From positions 169,494-233,493 of the forward strand of contig JAHLLM010000002.1 of the NCBI GenBank assembly GCA_020444175.1: 64,000 nt of DNA, given 5' to 3'. Shown here piece by piece: positions 9,418 through 18,679 of this stretch. The position numbers were made by a program, and so were the translations under genes. Source of the stretch: Desulfobulbaceae bacterium (GTDB lineage: Bacteria; Desulfobacterota; Desulfobulbia; Desulfobulbales; SURF-16). Numbering within the stretch: the first letter of the stretch is position 1; the number at the start of each line of letters is the position of its first letter. The notes under the pieces are model-generated. The model was not told the origin of the DNA. It made no database searches and was given only the letters and a program-made list of their open reading frames with translations.

Positions 9418-10470
9418 TTAAGTTTTTGCTTTATCTTTCTTAAAGCGCTGCCAGAGGTGAAGGCGCAAGATTCCCTCAGGAGCAAAAAGCATGATGACGA
9501 TGAGGATACAGCCAAAAACTGCATCATCGTATGAGCCGAACAGGCCGCGCAAGGACATAAAATTCAACAGAGTGCCCATGATGAGTGCGCCCCACAAGTG
9601 GGCCATGCCACCTATGGCAACAATAGCCACATAGCGCACCGATTTCATGATTCCGGCCTCGCTGGGACCGATACTGCCATTATAATGGGTAAGAAGCACA
9701 CCAGCCAAGGCAGCGTATCCTGCACTTAAAACAAAGGTAAGAAGTTTGGCCCGGGCAGTGTCAACTCCCATGGCCTGGGCCGCCTCCTCGGAGCCGTGGA
9801 TAGCACGGAGAGCCCTGCCCATGCGTGAATTAACCAGGTTGGTCAAGAGAAGCATGCCGATGAGTACAGCTCCCCATGCAATGTAGTAGTTGCTGGTTCG
9901 CGCTCCGAAATCACCGCTTACAGTAACTCCCGGCAGCAGCGTAAAGGAAGGAACGCCGGATAGGCCGTCAGCTTCACCAAAATAGGGAGTGGCCATGGCA
10001 ATACGATAGATGATAATGCCGAAACCAAGGGTAGCCATTGCTAAGTAATGCCCCTTTAGTTTCAGGACGGGTCCGCCCAAAGCCAGGGCTATGAGTAAGG
10101 CCGTGGAGACGGCGATAAAACAGGCAGCCCATGGATGCAGAGTGAGCAAAGGGTCGCCGTAAAGGTCCTGACTCGCTACCAGCAGGCCTGCTTTGTTTAA
10201 CATGGATGCAAAAGCGTTGTCGGCAAAAGGTGCAAGATTATGGGTGGTGAGCCCGGCCGACAGATAGCCTCCAATGGCAAAAAAACCGGCATGGCCCAGG
10301 GAGATTTGTCCTGCATAACCCATAATTGTGCATAAGCCGATAATAAGCAGGGAGTAGTAGGCGCTCATGGTGAGCTGGGTCAAGTAAAAGGCGGTATCTG
10401 TCCATTGGGTGATGAGTTGGACGAGAACCACCAAGGCCAGCAGAAAACCCAAAGAAAAATATTGCCGCAT
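9418..10470 (-). CDS. livM: Branched-chain amino acid ABC transporter permease LivM
   Basis: Inner-membrane permease of the Liv importer, 350 residues with about nine hydrophobic segments. Family motifs YAGQISLGHAGFFAIGGYLS, LKGHYLAMATLGFG, NSRMGRALRAIHGSEEAAQA and the C-terminal GALIMGTLLNF are seen. It begins 2 nt after livH, so translation is probably coupled. Substrate cannot be read from the permease; association with aryl-CoA ligases suggests aromatic or branched amino acids. Confidence 0.93.
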   Translation of the reverse strand: MRQYFSLGFLLALVVLVQLITQWTDTAFYLTQLTMSAYYSLLIIGLCTIMGYAGQISLGHAGFFAIGGYLSAGLTTHNLAPFADNAFASMLNKAGLLVASQDLYGDPLLTLHPWAACFIAVSTALLIALALGGPVLKLKGHYLAMATLGFGIIIYRIAMATPYFGEADGLSGVPSFTLLPGVTVSGDFGARTSNYYIAWGAVLIGMLLLTNLVNSRMGRALRAIHGSEEAAQAMGVDTARAKLLTFVLSAGYAALAGVLLTHYNGSIGPSEAGIMKSVRYVAIVAIGGMAHLWGALIMGTLLNFMSLRGLFGSYDDAVFGCILIVIMLFAPEGILRLHLWQRFKKDKAKT

Positions 10471-10472
10471 GG

Positions 10473-11363
10473 TTAAAACTCCTTGAGGCTTGCAGTCTCA
10501 CTGCGTCCAAAGAGCCCATGCGGCCGGACAAAGAGAATGAGGAGCAGAATGGAGATTGAAACAGCCTCCTGGAAGGCAAGGGGAATTACAGTAATGCTGA
10601 ACGATTCGATAAGGCCGAGCAGTAAGCCGGCGATAACGGCGGCCATGCTGTTGCCCAGGCCGCCCAGAATGGCAACAGTAAAACCCTTGATGGCAAGACC
10701 AGGTCCGATATCATACTGGGTGTAGGTAATCGGGCTTATGACGCATCCTGCCAGGGCACCAATCCCTGCTGAAAGCATAAAGGAAAATGTGACCATGTTT
10801 TTGGCATTGATGCCGCATAGCTGTGCCGCTAAACGGTTTGAGGAACAGGCCCGCATCTGCTGACCAATGGAGGTGAATCTGAAAAAAAGACTTAAGGCCG
10901 TTACCATGATCGTGCTGACTCCGATCACCCAAAGTACCTGGGGTGATACTTTGGCTCCTAAAATGGTGATAGTGCTTAATTCATTGCCAATAAAATAGGG
11001 AAGGCTGTAAACTGTTTCTCCCCAGAAATGGAGGGCCAGCTCCCGGATGATTATGGAAAGTCCGATTGTTATAATGATCATCCTGAGAACGGAGGGACTT
11101 TTAAGCCAGCGGATAAAGATTACCTCCAGCAGTGCACCGATGATCATGGTGAGAGCCACGGCAGCAGCTATGGCAAGTGGCAGAGGAAGAACGTTGTTGA
11201 GACTAATGGCAAACATCCCGCCCAGCATGACAAACTCACCCTGGGCAAAGTTAATAATGCCGGTGGTATTGTATATAATGTTAAATCCGATAGCCACTAT
11301 GGCGTATAAAAAGCCATAGGTGACACCGGCTAACAGGTATTGAAAAAAAAGATCAGGATTCAT
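10473..11363 (-). CDS. livH: Branched-chain amino acid ABC transporter permease LivH
   Basis: Second permease, about 296 residues with eight or so hydrophobic segments. It begins MNPDLFFQYLLAGVTYGFLY and has the family motifs NTTGIINFAQGEFVMLGG, VAILGGLGNSMAAVIAGLLL and LILFVRPHGLFG. The ATG at 11363 was preferred over a GTG at 11372 that adds three residues; neither has a clear ribosome-binding site. A terminator-like hairpin separates it from livK, a common way to make excess binding protein. Confidence 0.93.
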   Translation of the reverse strand: MNPDLFFQYLLAGVTYGFLYAIVAIGFNIIYNTTGIINFAQGEFVMLGGMFAISLNNVLPLPLAIAAAVALTMIIGALLEVIFIRWLKSPSVLRMIIITIGLSIIIRELALHFWGETVYSLPYFIGNELSTITILGAKVSPQVLWVIGVSTIMVTALSLFFRFTSIGQQMRACSSNRLAAQLCGINAKNMVTFSFMLSAGIGALAGCVISPITYTQYDIGPGLAIKGFTVAILGGLGNSMAAVIAGLLLGLIESFSITVIPLAFQEAVSISILLLILFVRPHGLFGRSETASLKEF

Positions 11364-11372
11364 GAAAGGCAC

Positions 11373-11416
11373 AAAAAAGCAGGCAAACCGGTAGCGCTAC
11401 CATCGTTTGCCTGCTT
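11373..11416 (-). terminator. Hairpin with U-tract between livK and livH (attenuator-like)
   Basis: On the minus strand AAGCAGGCAAAC (11405-11416) pairs with GTTTGCCTGCTT (11377-11388), with a second small stem ggtagcgctacc in the loop, followed by TTTTTT. As it lies inside the liv operon, right after livK, partial read-through would lower permease and ATPase expression relative to the binding protein. Confidence 0.75.
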
Positions 11417-11430
11417 GTCTCTTTTCCGGT

Positions 11431-12591
11431 TTAATGAGCTAATGCAAATTTACCGTCTTTAACGGTGAGCATTTCAAATGCATCAAGTTTCAGGCCGCTG
11501 TGATCCGTTGGAGAAAATGTGAATACTCCGCCTGTGCCGACAAAAGTCAAGTTCTCAATAGCATTAACCACCATGGCGGTGTCCACTTTGCCTGCGGCTT
11601 CAATGCCTTTCGCCAAGATCATGATAGCGTCATATGCGTGTCCGCCAAAAGTACTCACTGGATCGTTATTGAATTTAGATTGGTAATCCATTGAGTATTT
11701 AACCAGTACAGCCTTTTGAGGATGGTCTTCCGGCAGGCTGTCAGCCACGAGCAGGCGGCCTGCGGGAAAGAAAACTCCTTCAACTGCCGCACCGCCGAGT
11801 TCAACGTATTTAATGTTGCCGAAACCATGGCTCAAGAAGAGAGGAACATCCCAGCCGGCCTGGCGCATGTTTTTGGCCAGGATTGTCTGGGCCGGAACGA
11901 TGGACCAGTTAACCACTGCCTGTACGTCTTTGTTGGCCATCAATTTCGTTACCAGGCTGCTCAGGTCGGTTGCGCCTGGATCATAAACCTCGTTTTCAAG
12001 AACGGTAATCCCGAATTGCGGGGCCATTTCGTTGAGGAATTTTTTCCCCATCTTGCCAAAACCAGTGCCGCCGGCAGCCACCGCGATTTTGGAAATTCCT
12101 TTTTTATTCATCTCGCGAAAGATCATTTCAACGGCAAGACTGTCGTTCTGAGGGGTTTTAAAGACATGTTTGGCAACCGGGTCGACAATTGCCTTGGTTG
12201 AAGCACAGGAGATCAGGATGGTGCCGGATTTGTCGCAAAGGTCTTTGATAGCCATGGTGCAACCGCTGCGGGATGGTCCAAGAATGGCAAAGACTTTTTC
12301 TTCCTCAATGAGCTGTTTGGCAAAGGAGACCGCTTTTTCCGGGCTGCCCCCGGAATCTTTGAGGATAAGCTTTATCGTGTTTCCAGCGACACCGCCCTGG
12401 GCATTTATTTCATCGGTAAGCATGCGGAGCGTCCGGGCCTCGGGTACTCCCAGGAAAGCAGCCTTGCCGGTTTCGGCAATGATAGCACCGATTTTGATTT
12501 CCTTGGCCTGGGCAGAAGTCGGCAAAGCAATAAAGGTTGCTACCGCCCATAAAGACAGAAGTGTTACAGCAGACAGAAAAAGTCTTTTCAT
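11431..12591 (-). CDS. livK: Branched-chain/aromatic amino acid ABC transporter substrate-binding protein
   Basis: Periplasmic type I binding protein, 386 residues. Residues 1-29 form a Sec signal peptide (MKRLFLSAVTLLSLWAVATF, ending near TSAQA-KE). The mature part starts KEIKIGAIIAETGKAAFLG and has GGSPEKAVSFAKQLIEEEKV and AILGPSRSGCTMAIKDLCDK, the Leu/Ile/Val-binding fold pattern. The ribosome-binding sequence gagggggac precedes the ATG. First gene of the operon; its promoter would lie in 12592-12709. Confidence 0.9.
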   Translation of the reverse strand: MKRLFLSAVTLLSLWAVATFIALPTSAQAKEIKIGAIIAETGKAAFLGVPEARTLRMLTDEINAQGGVAGNTIKLILKDSGGSPEKAVSFAKQLIEEEKVFAILGPSRSGCTMAIKDLCDKSGTILISCASTKAIVDPVAKHVFKTPQNDSLAVEMIFREMNKKGISKIAVAAGGTGFGKMGKKFLNEMAPQFGITVLENEVYDPGATDLSSLVTKLMANKDVQAVVNWSIVPAQTILAKNMRQAGWDVPLFLSHGFGNIKYVELGGAAVEGVFFPAGRLLVADSLPEDHPQKAVLVKYSMDYQSKFNNDPVSTFGGHAYDAIMILAKGIEAAGKVDTAMVVNAIENLTFVGTGGVFTFSPTDHSGLKLDAFEMLTVKDGKFALAH

Positions 12592-12709
12592 CTTGGTCCC
12601 CCTCCATTAAAAAATGTAAAAGTGTTACGTGTGATGTCTTAAGCGCAGACCTGTTAATGACATAGAGCCTTTTACTCAAAACCCAAAACCATGAAATTAA
12701 AACTACCTC

Positions 12710-13141
12710 TTAAATAGCATACACCTCTTCGCCTGAAAGAAGGCGAACTCCGGCTTTAACCAACGTTTCAATAGCCGCATTGATGTCATCAAACCGGAAA
12801 ATAATCAAACCTGTTTCACCGCTTTTCTGTGTAAAAGCATACATGTATTCGATGTTAAGCTCTCCGGCTTTAATTGTCTGCAGGACACTGGCCAGTCCGC
12901 CTGGTTTGTCGGCAACCTCGGCAACAATGACTTCAGTTGTTCCTACGGTAAAACCATTGTCTTTGAGAATCTGCTTGGCGTTTTCGGTATCATTGACAAT
13001 AAGGCGCAGAATGCCGAAATCAGCCGTGTCGGCCAGCGACATTGCCCGGATATTAATACCTTTTTCCGCCAGAATACTGGTGATTTCAGCAAGCCTTCCC
13101 GATTTATTCTCTAAAAAAATAGCAATTTGGTCTACTTTCAT
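12710..13141 (-). CDS. Tandem ACT-domain amino-acid-binding protein
   Basis: About 143 residues forming two ACT domains: KVDQIAIFLENKSGRLAEIT and, around residue 70, VIVAEVADKPGGLASVLQTI. ACT domains bind amino acids and act as allosteric or regulatory modules; there is no fused catalytic domain. The ATG at 13141 was chosen since it has GAGG at the right distance and starts MKVDQIAIF; an upstream ATG would add six residues. It sits between liv and paaK/ior genes, a placement often seen in archaea and Desulfobacterota, so it may sense the aromatic or branched amino acid handled by the cluster. That role is inferred. Confidence 0.85.
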   Translation of the reverse strand: MKVDQIAIFLENKSGRLAEITSILAEKGINIRAMSLADTADFGILRLIVNDTENAKQILKDNGFTVGTTEVIVAEVADKPGGLASVLQTIKAGELNIEYMYAFTQKSGETGLIIFRFDDINAAIETLVKAGVRLLSGEEVYAI

Positions 13142-13312
13142 ACATACCTCGCTTTCCATAAGCTTGATGCATCAGTTTGCGTAAAAAAAATAGGTTCATA
13201 GTCTCTAGATAGTGAGCGCTTTTCGTTTAAAAAGGCGTTAGCTGGCACGTTTTTTTTGCGTCGCATCTAACAGGCTACAGACTAAAAAGCTGAGCAACAT
13301 GCAAAATTAAAT

Positions 13313-14614
13313 CTATAGTTTACGATTGTCAATTACCCGTTGCGCTTTTCCCTCGCTGCGCTGGATTGTTTTTGGCTCAACAAGTTTTATTTTGCAGCTT
13401 ACCCCAAGAAGATCTTTTATTTCATGCTGTATTTTCTTCGTCAGGCCTTCAAGGGTTTTGACTTCATCGGAAAAAATACTTTCACTCACCTCCACCTGGA
13501 CTTCCAATGTGTCAAGGGAACCTTCCCTGTTTACAATGATCTGGTAGTGGGGCTCAACCCCCTCAATGCTGATAAGTACATGCTCAATCTGGGATGGGAA
13601 GACGTTGACCCCGCGAATGATGAGCATGTCGTCAGAGCGGCCAGTCACTTTTTCCATGCGATAAAAGGAACGACCGCAGGAGCATGGAGCAGTGACCAGT
13701 CTTGAAAAGTCTTTTGTCCGGTAGCGAATAACCGGAAAGGCCTCTTTGGTAAGGGTGGTGAAGACAAGTTCTCCTTTTTCTCCGAGTTCCAGAGGTTCAA
13801 AGGTTTCGGGGTGGACAATCTCCGGAAGGAAGTGATCTTCCATGACGTGCAGGCCTTTTTGTTCCTCAATGCATTCCACGGCAACACCGGGGCCGATAAT
13901 TTCACTGAGCCCGTATATGTCGATTGCCTTCAGGCCAAGTTTTTTCTCGATTTCCTCGCGCATGTTTTCGCTCCAGGGTTCGGCTCCAAAAACGCCGACC
14001 CTGAGGGCCATCTCCGATGGGTCCGTGCCCATGTCAACCATGGCCTCGGCAAGATTCAAGGCATATGAAGGTGTACAGAGCAGAACAGTGGACCCGAAAT
14101 CCCGCATGATCATGATCTGCCTTTTGGTATTGCCACCGGAAACGGGAACCACCGTGGCTCCGAGATTTTCAGCACCGTAATGAGCACCGAGGCCTCCGGT
14201 GAAAAGGCCGTATCCGTATGCGTTGTGGATGATATCCTTTTGCGAGGCTCCTGCAGCACTCAGGCATCGTGCCATGAGTTCAGCCCATATCTTGATGTCA
14301 CGTTTTGTGTATCCGACAACTGTCGGTTGACCGGTTGTGCCGGATGAGGCATGAATTCTGACAACCCTTTCCAGTGGAACGGTGAAAAGACCAAAGGGAT
14401 AGTTCTTGCGAAGATCTTCCTTGGTTGTGAAAGGGAGTTTGTTGATGTCGGATAAGGTCTTGATGTCACCCGGGGCGACTTTTACCTCGTCCATCTTGGC
14501 CCGGTAATACGGCACAGTGGCATAAACCCTTTCAACCTGAGCCTGCAGCCTTTTCAGTTGCAGTGCCTCCAGTGCCTCCCTCGGTAGGGTCTCATACTCT
14601 TCGTTATAAATCAT
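13313..14614 (-). CDS. Phenylacetate-CoA ligase family protein (second copy)
   Basis: Adenylate-forming aryl-acid:CoA ligase, about 433 residues. Phosphate loop [32 protein letters not shown], adenylation motif [25 protein letters not shown] and hinge [16 protein letters not shown] are all present. The ATG at 14614 ([18 protein letters not shown]) has GGAG upstream; a second ATG four codons earlier is less favoured. It is next to iorBA, so it likely acts on phenylacetate, indoleacetate or hydroxyphenylacetate linked to aryl-pyruvate oxidation. Confidence 0.92.
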   Translation of the reverse strand: MIYNEEYETLPREALEALQLKRLQAQVERVYATVPYYRAKMDEVKVAPGDIKTLSDINKLPFTTKEDLRKNYPFGLFTVPLERVVRIHASSGTTGQPTVVGYTKRDIKIWAELMARCLSAAGASQKDIIHNAYGYGLFTGGLGAHYGAENLGATVVPVSGGNTKRQIMIMRDFGSTVLLCTPSYALNLAEAMVDMGTDPSEMALRVGVFGAEPWSENMREEIEKKLGLKAIDIYGLSEIIGPGVAVECIEEQKGLHVMEDHFLPEIVHPETFEPLELGEKGELVFTTLTKEAFPVIRYRTKDFSRLVTAPCSCGRSFYRMEKVTGRSDDMLIIRGVNVFPSQIEHVLISIEGVEPHYQIIVNREGSLDTLEVQVEVSESIFSDEVKTLEGLTKKIQHEIKDLLGVSCKIKLVEPKTIQRSEGKAQRVIDNRKL

Positions 14615-14743
14615 AAGCGACTCCATTTGGCGTTGATTTTAATAGCCACGGAATGCACGGCAAACACCCGAAAATCTGCATTCTCAAAGCCGGGTGCCTG
14701 GCCCGTTGCTTGAGGGCCTGCCGTGGGCATCTGAAACAAAAAA

Positions 14744-15322
14744 TTAAGATGTAATCTTTCTGCCCTCTTTAAAGGCAGCAATATTTTCATCTAGCTTTTT
14801 GGGGATCCTTTTTTTGAGAACATCCAGAAAAAGATCTTCCTCAATGGGCAGAAAGGTTGATAGTGCACCGACAAGAGCAATATTGGCTGATCGTATTTCT
14901 CCTACGGATTTGGCGATTTCAAACCCGTTCATGGGAAAGGTGGCGATGTTGCGGTCCGTCAACTCGCTGAGCAGGTTGTCGGGGTACGTCATCTTGCCGG
15001 TTGCCACGGCAGGAGGGGCAATTCGGTGGGTATTGACAACAACCTTGCTGTTTTTGTTGAGGAAAGGAAGGTAGCGAACCGCCTCCATCATTTCAAAGGC
15101 CACGGCAAAATCAGCCTGCCCCGGATCAATGAGCGGAGAATAGACCTTTTGGCCATAGCGAAGATGGGCAACAACGGAACCACCGCGTTGGGCCATGCCG
15201 TGCACCTCGCTTTTTTTTGCGTCAAAGCCGCTTTCCAGAAGGGCAAAAGCCGTGATCTCGCTGGCCAGTAGAATTCCCTGTCCGCCAACCCCGCAAAAGA
15301 GTATGTTTCCACTTTCTTTCAT
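14744..15322 (-). CDS. iorB: Indolepyruvate:ferredoxin oxidoreductase subunit beta
   Basis: Gamma-type domain subunit of the 2-oxoacid:ferredoxin oxidoreductase that oxidatively decarboxylates aryl-pyruvates to aryl-acetyl-CoA. The 192 residues begin MKESGNILFCGVGGQGILLA and contain SEVHGMAQRGGSVVAHLRYG, both typical of IorB. Its ATG overlaps the iorA stop (TGATG), so translation is coupled and the two subunits are made together. Confidence 0.93.
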   Translation of the reverse strand: MKESGNILFCGVGGQGILLASEITAFALLESGFDAKKSEVHGMAQRGGSVVAHLRYGQKVYSPLIDPGQADFAVAFEMMEAVRYLPFLNKNSKVVVNTHRIAPPAVATGKMTYPDNLLSELTDRNIATFPMNGFEIAKSVGEIRSANIALVGALSTFLPIEEDLFLDVLKKRIPKKLDENIAAFKEGRKITS

Positions 15323-17124
15323 CAGTTCCCCTCCACTTCGGCAATGGCATCAAATTTACAGAGTGTTTTGCATTGACAGCAGCCATTGCACATTTCCACA
15401 CTAATGCGGCTGTAGCCTTTTTGCTTTTCTTTTTTGCCCATTTTTTTGGCTTCTTCCGGAGTAAGAGGAACCCAGCTGATTGCAGGGCAGCCGATACGGA
15501 TACATGCCGTACATCCGGTGCAGTTGTCCACTATCGACGTAAGCGGTTTTTTTACCCTTTTTCTTTCTTCCGGAATGAGCACGCAGGGAGCCCGGGCAAT
15601 GATCACCGATGGTTCAGGCCGTTCAATTTCTTCAGTAAGCACTTTTTTGGTGGCCGGGATGTCATGGGGATTGACCGTGCGAATGTTCCGGACGCCCAGG
15701 GCCTTGCACAGTTCTTCAAGATTAACGGCATTGGCTGGTTCTCCCATTAATGTGCTGCCTGAAGCCGGATTGGGCTGGTGGCCGGTCATTGCCGTAATGC
15801 GGTTATCGAGGATGATCACCGTGGAGGCGCTTTTGTTGTAAACCATATTGGCAAGACCGGTGATGCCGGAATGCATGAAGGTCGAGTCGCCGATGACGCC
15901 AACGGTTTTTCCCCTGCCCTTTTCTCCGAGGGCCTTGTCCATGCCATGGGCCACTCCGATGCTTGCGCCCATGCAGACGCAGGAATCCATGGCCGACAGG
16001 GGCGGCAGGAAGCCGAGGGTATAGCAGCCGATATCTCCTGAAACAAAGACATCATGTTTTGACAGGTTGTAGAAAATGCCGCGATGCGGGCAGCCGGGGC
16101 ACATATTGGGAGGACGGGCCGGAATGTCCACCGGGGCAAAAACCTCGCCGGTGTCCACGTTCAGAGCCTTTTTAATGATAAAGGGGTTGAGCTCGCCGAT
16201 TGCCGGAATTTTTTCTTTGCCGATGCAGGAAATTCCTTGTGCCTTGATGTGTGTTTCCAGAAAGGGGTCGAGTTCTTCAACCACGATCAACTCTTCAACC
16301 TCATCCGCGAACGAGCGGATCATGTCAAAGGGTAAAGGCCAGGTGGAGCCTATTTTCAGAACAGATGCCTGGGGAAAAGCCTCCTTGACATAGAGATAGG
16401 AGATGCCGCCTGTAACAAAACCCTGTTTTTTGTCACCCCATTCGATGCGGTTCTGTTCAAATGATTCGACAAAAACTTCAAGTTTTTCCTGGCGTTCCGC
16501 TATTACCTTTCTTCTGGCGCGGGCATTTGCCGGCAGCATGACAAACTTGGCCGGCATTTTTTCTATTTCAACCGGCACCGGCCCGAGTTTACGCTCGGAA
16601 GTGGCTACCATGCCCTTGACATGGGCCACCCTGGTGGTCGTGCGAAGGATAACCGGGGTGTCAAATTTTTCGCTCAGCTCATAAGCCTGTTTGAGCATGA
16701 CAAGCGCCTCGGCAGGGTCCGAAGGCTCAAGCATGGGCACTTTGGCAGCATAGGCATAATTGCGGTTGTCCTGCTCATTCTGGGAGCTATGCATTTCGGG
16801 ATCGTCGGCATTGATGATGACGATCCCTCCGCGTACACCTGTGTACGAGGCGGTAAAAAGCGGATCGGCCGCGACATTAAGGCCGACATGTTTCATGGTG
16901 ACAAGCACCCTGGCCCCGGCAAACGAGGCCCCCAGACCAACTTCCAGGCCTACTTTTTCATTGGGAGCCCATTCTGTGTAGACATCATTATATTTGGAAA
17001 GATTTTCAAGGATCTCTGTTGATGGGGTTCCAGGGTAGCCGGAAGCCACGGTAACACCGGCTTCCCAGGCGGCACGGGCAATTGCTTCGTTCCCTGACAA
17101 CCATTTGGTATTTTCTGTAGTCAC
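15322..17124 (-). CDS. iorA: Indolepyruvate:ferredoxin oxidoreductase subunit alpha
   Basis: Large subunit with pyrimidine-binding and thiamine-diphosphate-binding domains plus ferredoxin clusters. Visible: SGYPGTPSTEILE near the N-terminus; MKHVGLNVAADPLF; the CPGCPHRGIFYNL motif; GDSTFMHSGITGLANMVYNK as TPP/Mg site; and two 4Fe-4S motifs at the C-terminus (CTGCTACIRIGCP and CNGCCQCKTLCKF). A GTG at 17124 is preferred as start because AAGGAG sits 6 nt upstream; a TTG eight codons earlier is also in frame. First gene of the ior operon. Confidence 0.93.
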   Translation of the reverse strand: MTTENTKWLSGNEAIARAAWEAGVTVASGYPGTPSTEILENLSKYNDVYTEWAPNEKVGLEVGLGASFAGARVLVTMKHVGLNVAADPLFTASYTGVRGGIVIINADDPEMHSSQNEQDNRNYAYAAKVPMLEPSDPAEALVMLKQAYELSEKFDTPVILRTTTRVAHVKGMVATSERKLGPVPVEIEKMPAKFVMLPANARARRKVIAERQEKLEVFVESFEQNRIEWGDKKQGFVTGGISYLYVKEAFPQASVLKIGSTWPLPFDMIRSFADEVEELIVVEELDPFLETHIKAQGISCIGKEKIPAIGELNPFIIKKALNVDTGEVFAPVDIPARPPNMCPGCPHRGIFYNLSKHDVFVSGDIGCYTLGFLPPLSAMDSCVCMGASIGVAHGMDKALGEKGRGKTVGVIGDSTFMHSGITGLANMVYNKSASTVIILDNRITAMTGHQPNPASGSTLMGEPANAVNLEELCKALGVRNIRTVNPHDIPATKKVLTEEIERPEPSVIIARAPCVLIPEERKRVKKPLTSIVDNCTGCTACIRIGCPAISWVPLTPEEAKKMGKKEKQKGYSRISVEMCNGCCQCKTLCKFDAIAEVEGN

Positions 17125-17427
17125 ATGTATCTCCTTAGCACTCAGCAAGGCTCTGCAAATTTTTCCGGCAAAGCCTTCTCTTAAAGAAAGGCAGCGGGGG
17201 GATTCTGGAAAACTTTAGCATGGCTTCTTACCACGTATTTCTACTAAGTTCAAGTAAAGGGAGCAGGCGCAAAGAGTAAAAATACCTACCGCAGAGCACC
17301 TGTCTCATGTATAAAAGGTCATGGAGACTGGCTAAAAAGTGATAATTGTTGTTAAAGGCAAGCGTGAAATTTTCTGAAATTTTTGTAACTATTCAGCTGC
17401 ACCCCTGGAAGTCTGTGCTTATCTCTT
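17125..17427. other. Divergent intergenic region upstream of iorA
   Basis: About 300 bp with no credible gene. It should hold the iorAB promoter. At 17388-17407 the sequence GTAACTATTCAGCTGCACC is identical to the left end of element E (24289 onward), but the match ends there, so it is only an end fragment or a coincidental relic. Confidence 0.5.
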
Positions 17428-17654
17428 TATGATTACCAACGAATTTCAGCCAATGATATATTATTGGCTCATTAACAGGTTGATTTATAGACATAAAATA
17501 CAAATGGTGTCATTTCGACCAACGGGAGAAATCTTTATTGCGGTGGAGTCAGATTTCTCACATTCGTTCGAAATGACGACATTGGTCGTATTGTAGACAA
17601 GTCGTTAGATTACATGCAACTTGGCAACTATGGCTGAAAATGAGTGGTAATCAC
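17428..17654. mobile_element. Miniature inverted-repeat element family B, copy 2
   Basis: The right end is identical in type to copies B1 and B3 (rc GTGATTACCACTCATTTTCA) and most of the interior matches B3, including a hairpin of the gtcatttcga...tcgaaatgac kind around 17510-17576. The left end TATGATTACCAACGAATTTC is more diverged and the flanks show no matching 9-bp repeat, so the left part may have been rearranged. Confidence 0.55.
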
Positions 17655-17675
17655 AATTTTATATTAATAAAGAAA

Positions 17676-17835
17676 TTTGCCTCTATACAATTTTCTGTAG
17701 CCTACCTCTAGACTCCCGCCTCCGCGGGAGTGACGGCGGGCTTGATTATGTCATTCCCGCGGAGGCGGGAATCCAGTATTGGAAACTTGGCGACAGGAAA
17801 GTGGCAATTTTTAACTGAGAATTGTTTATAAGCAT
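17676..17835 (-). mobile_element. Miniature inverted-repeat element family D, copy 2 (160 bp), upstream of thiF
   Basis: Inverted relative to copies 1 and 3. A perfect 9-bp direct repeat ataaagaaa flanks it (17667-17675 and 17836-17844), which fixes both ends: TTTGCCTCTATACAATTTTC on the left, ATGCTTATAAACAATTCTCA on the inverted right. It ends 13 nt before the thiF ATG, so it forms the whole proximal upstream region of that gene. Confidence 0.82.
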
Positions 17836-17848
17836 ATAAAGAAAAAAC

Positions 17849-18481
17849 ATGATTGAAAAAAAGACTATCGATGCAGTGCTGGCCCAGCGTCATGGGGCGG
17901 AAATTCAAGCTATTATTCAAAAAAGTACAGTCGGCGTCATGGGACTTGGCGGGCTCGGTTCAGCCGTTGCCGTGGCTTTGACCAGAATAGGTATTGGCAA
18001 GTTGCTGCTTGCCGATTATGATGTGGTGGAATTAAGCAACTTGAACCGGCAATATTACTTTCTTGATCAGGTCGGCTTACCCAAAACAACAGCCCTGCTT
18101 GACACCCTTCGCCGCATTAACCCTTATGTCAGCTTCGAGACTATTAACGAACGTTTGACGGAAGAGGCGATTCCCGGATATTTTAATGATGTGGATGTGT
18201 TGGTTGAATGTTTCGATGATCCCGTCATGAAACCCGCTGCCCTGCGGGCCGCTGTGACAAGCCTGAAAAATGTCGGTTTTGTCGGGGCTTCCGGCATGGC
18301 CGGATTTGGAGAGAACAACAGGATAAGGACCAAACAGCTTTATCCCCATGTTTATCTTGCCGGCGATAATGAGTCGGAGGTCGGGCTTAACCAGGGGCTT
18401 ATGGCGCCGCGGGTTGGCATATGCGCTCACCACCAGGCAAATCAGGTGCTGCGCATCCTTTTGGGAGTGGATGGGGAGTAA
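17849..18481 (+). CDS. thiF: ThiF-family sulfur-carrier adenylyltransferase (short form)
   Basis: Adenylates the C-terminal Gly of ThiS, the first step of sulfur transfer for the thiamine thiazole. The 210-residue protein has the Rossmann nucleotide loop MGLGGLGSAVAVAL (residues 31-44), the DYDVVELSNLNRQ motif and QVGLPKTTAL. It lacks the zinc-binding CxxC pairs and the C-terminal part of E. coli ThiF, matching the short ThiF type found in thiFSGH clusters of anaerobes. The ATG has only a weak purine stretch before it, and that stretch is part of the duplicated target site of element D2. Element A1 separates it from thiS. Confidence 0.88.
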   Translation: MIEKKTIDAVLAQRHGAEIQAIIQKSTVGVMGLGGLGSAVAVALTRIGIGKLLLADYDVVELSNLNRQYYFLDQVGLPKTTALLDTLRRINPYVSFETINERLTEEAIPGYFNDVDVLVECFDDPVMKPAALRAAVTSLKNVGFVGASGMAGFGENNRIRTKQLYPHVYLAGDNESEVGLNQGLMAPRVGICAHHQANQVLRILLGVDGE

Positions 18482-18521
18482 GTGACGCCCGTAGGTCGGA
18501 AAACCTTTTCCGACGGAAATA

Positions 18522-18624
18522 TGATGGTCTCGCAAAAAGCTCTCAAGCTGACCATCCGCCAACGCAATATCAACAAGTTACATACTTGTCGGCGGCGGTT
18601 GAGGGGGTTTTTACGAAACCGTCA
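18522..18624 (+). mobile_element. Miniature inverted-repeat element family A, copy 1 (103 bp), between thiF and thiS
   Basis: Ends TGATGGTCTCGCAAAAAGC and, inverted, TGACGGTTTCGTAAAAACC. Flanked by an exact 4-bp direct repeat aata (18518-18521, 18625-18628). Nearly identical 103-bp copies lie at 23391-23493 (inverted), 52877-52979 and 58113-58215. No coding capacity. Confidence 0.85.
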
Positions 18625-18679
18625 AATATAAATGTCGCCATGGGTATGGCGACCTGCAACCTTTGAAACTGTTTTTTAT

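Noticed and set aside
11028..11319. Plus-strand frames of about 90 codons opposite livH
   Set aside because: Antisense shadows of a strongly conserved permease gene with no own signals.
13190..13312. Possible regulatory RNA between the ACT gene and the second paaK gene
   Set aside because: Loose inverted repeats (tagtctctag/ctacagacta) only; no known riboswitch motif recognised.
17388..17407. Third copy of element E
   Set aside because: Only about 20 nt match the E end; no second end or target duplication nearby.
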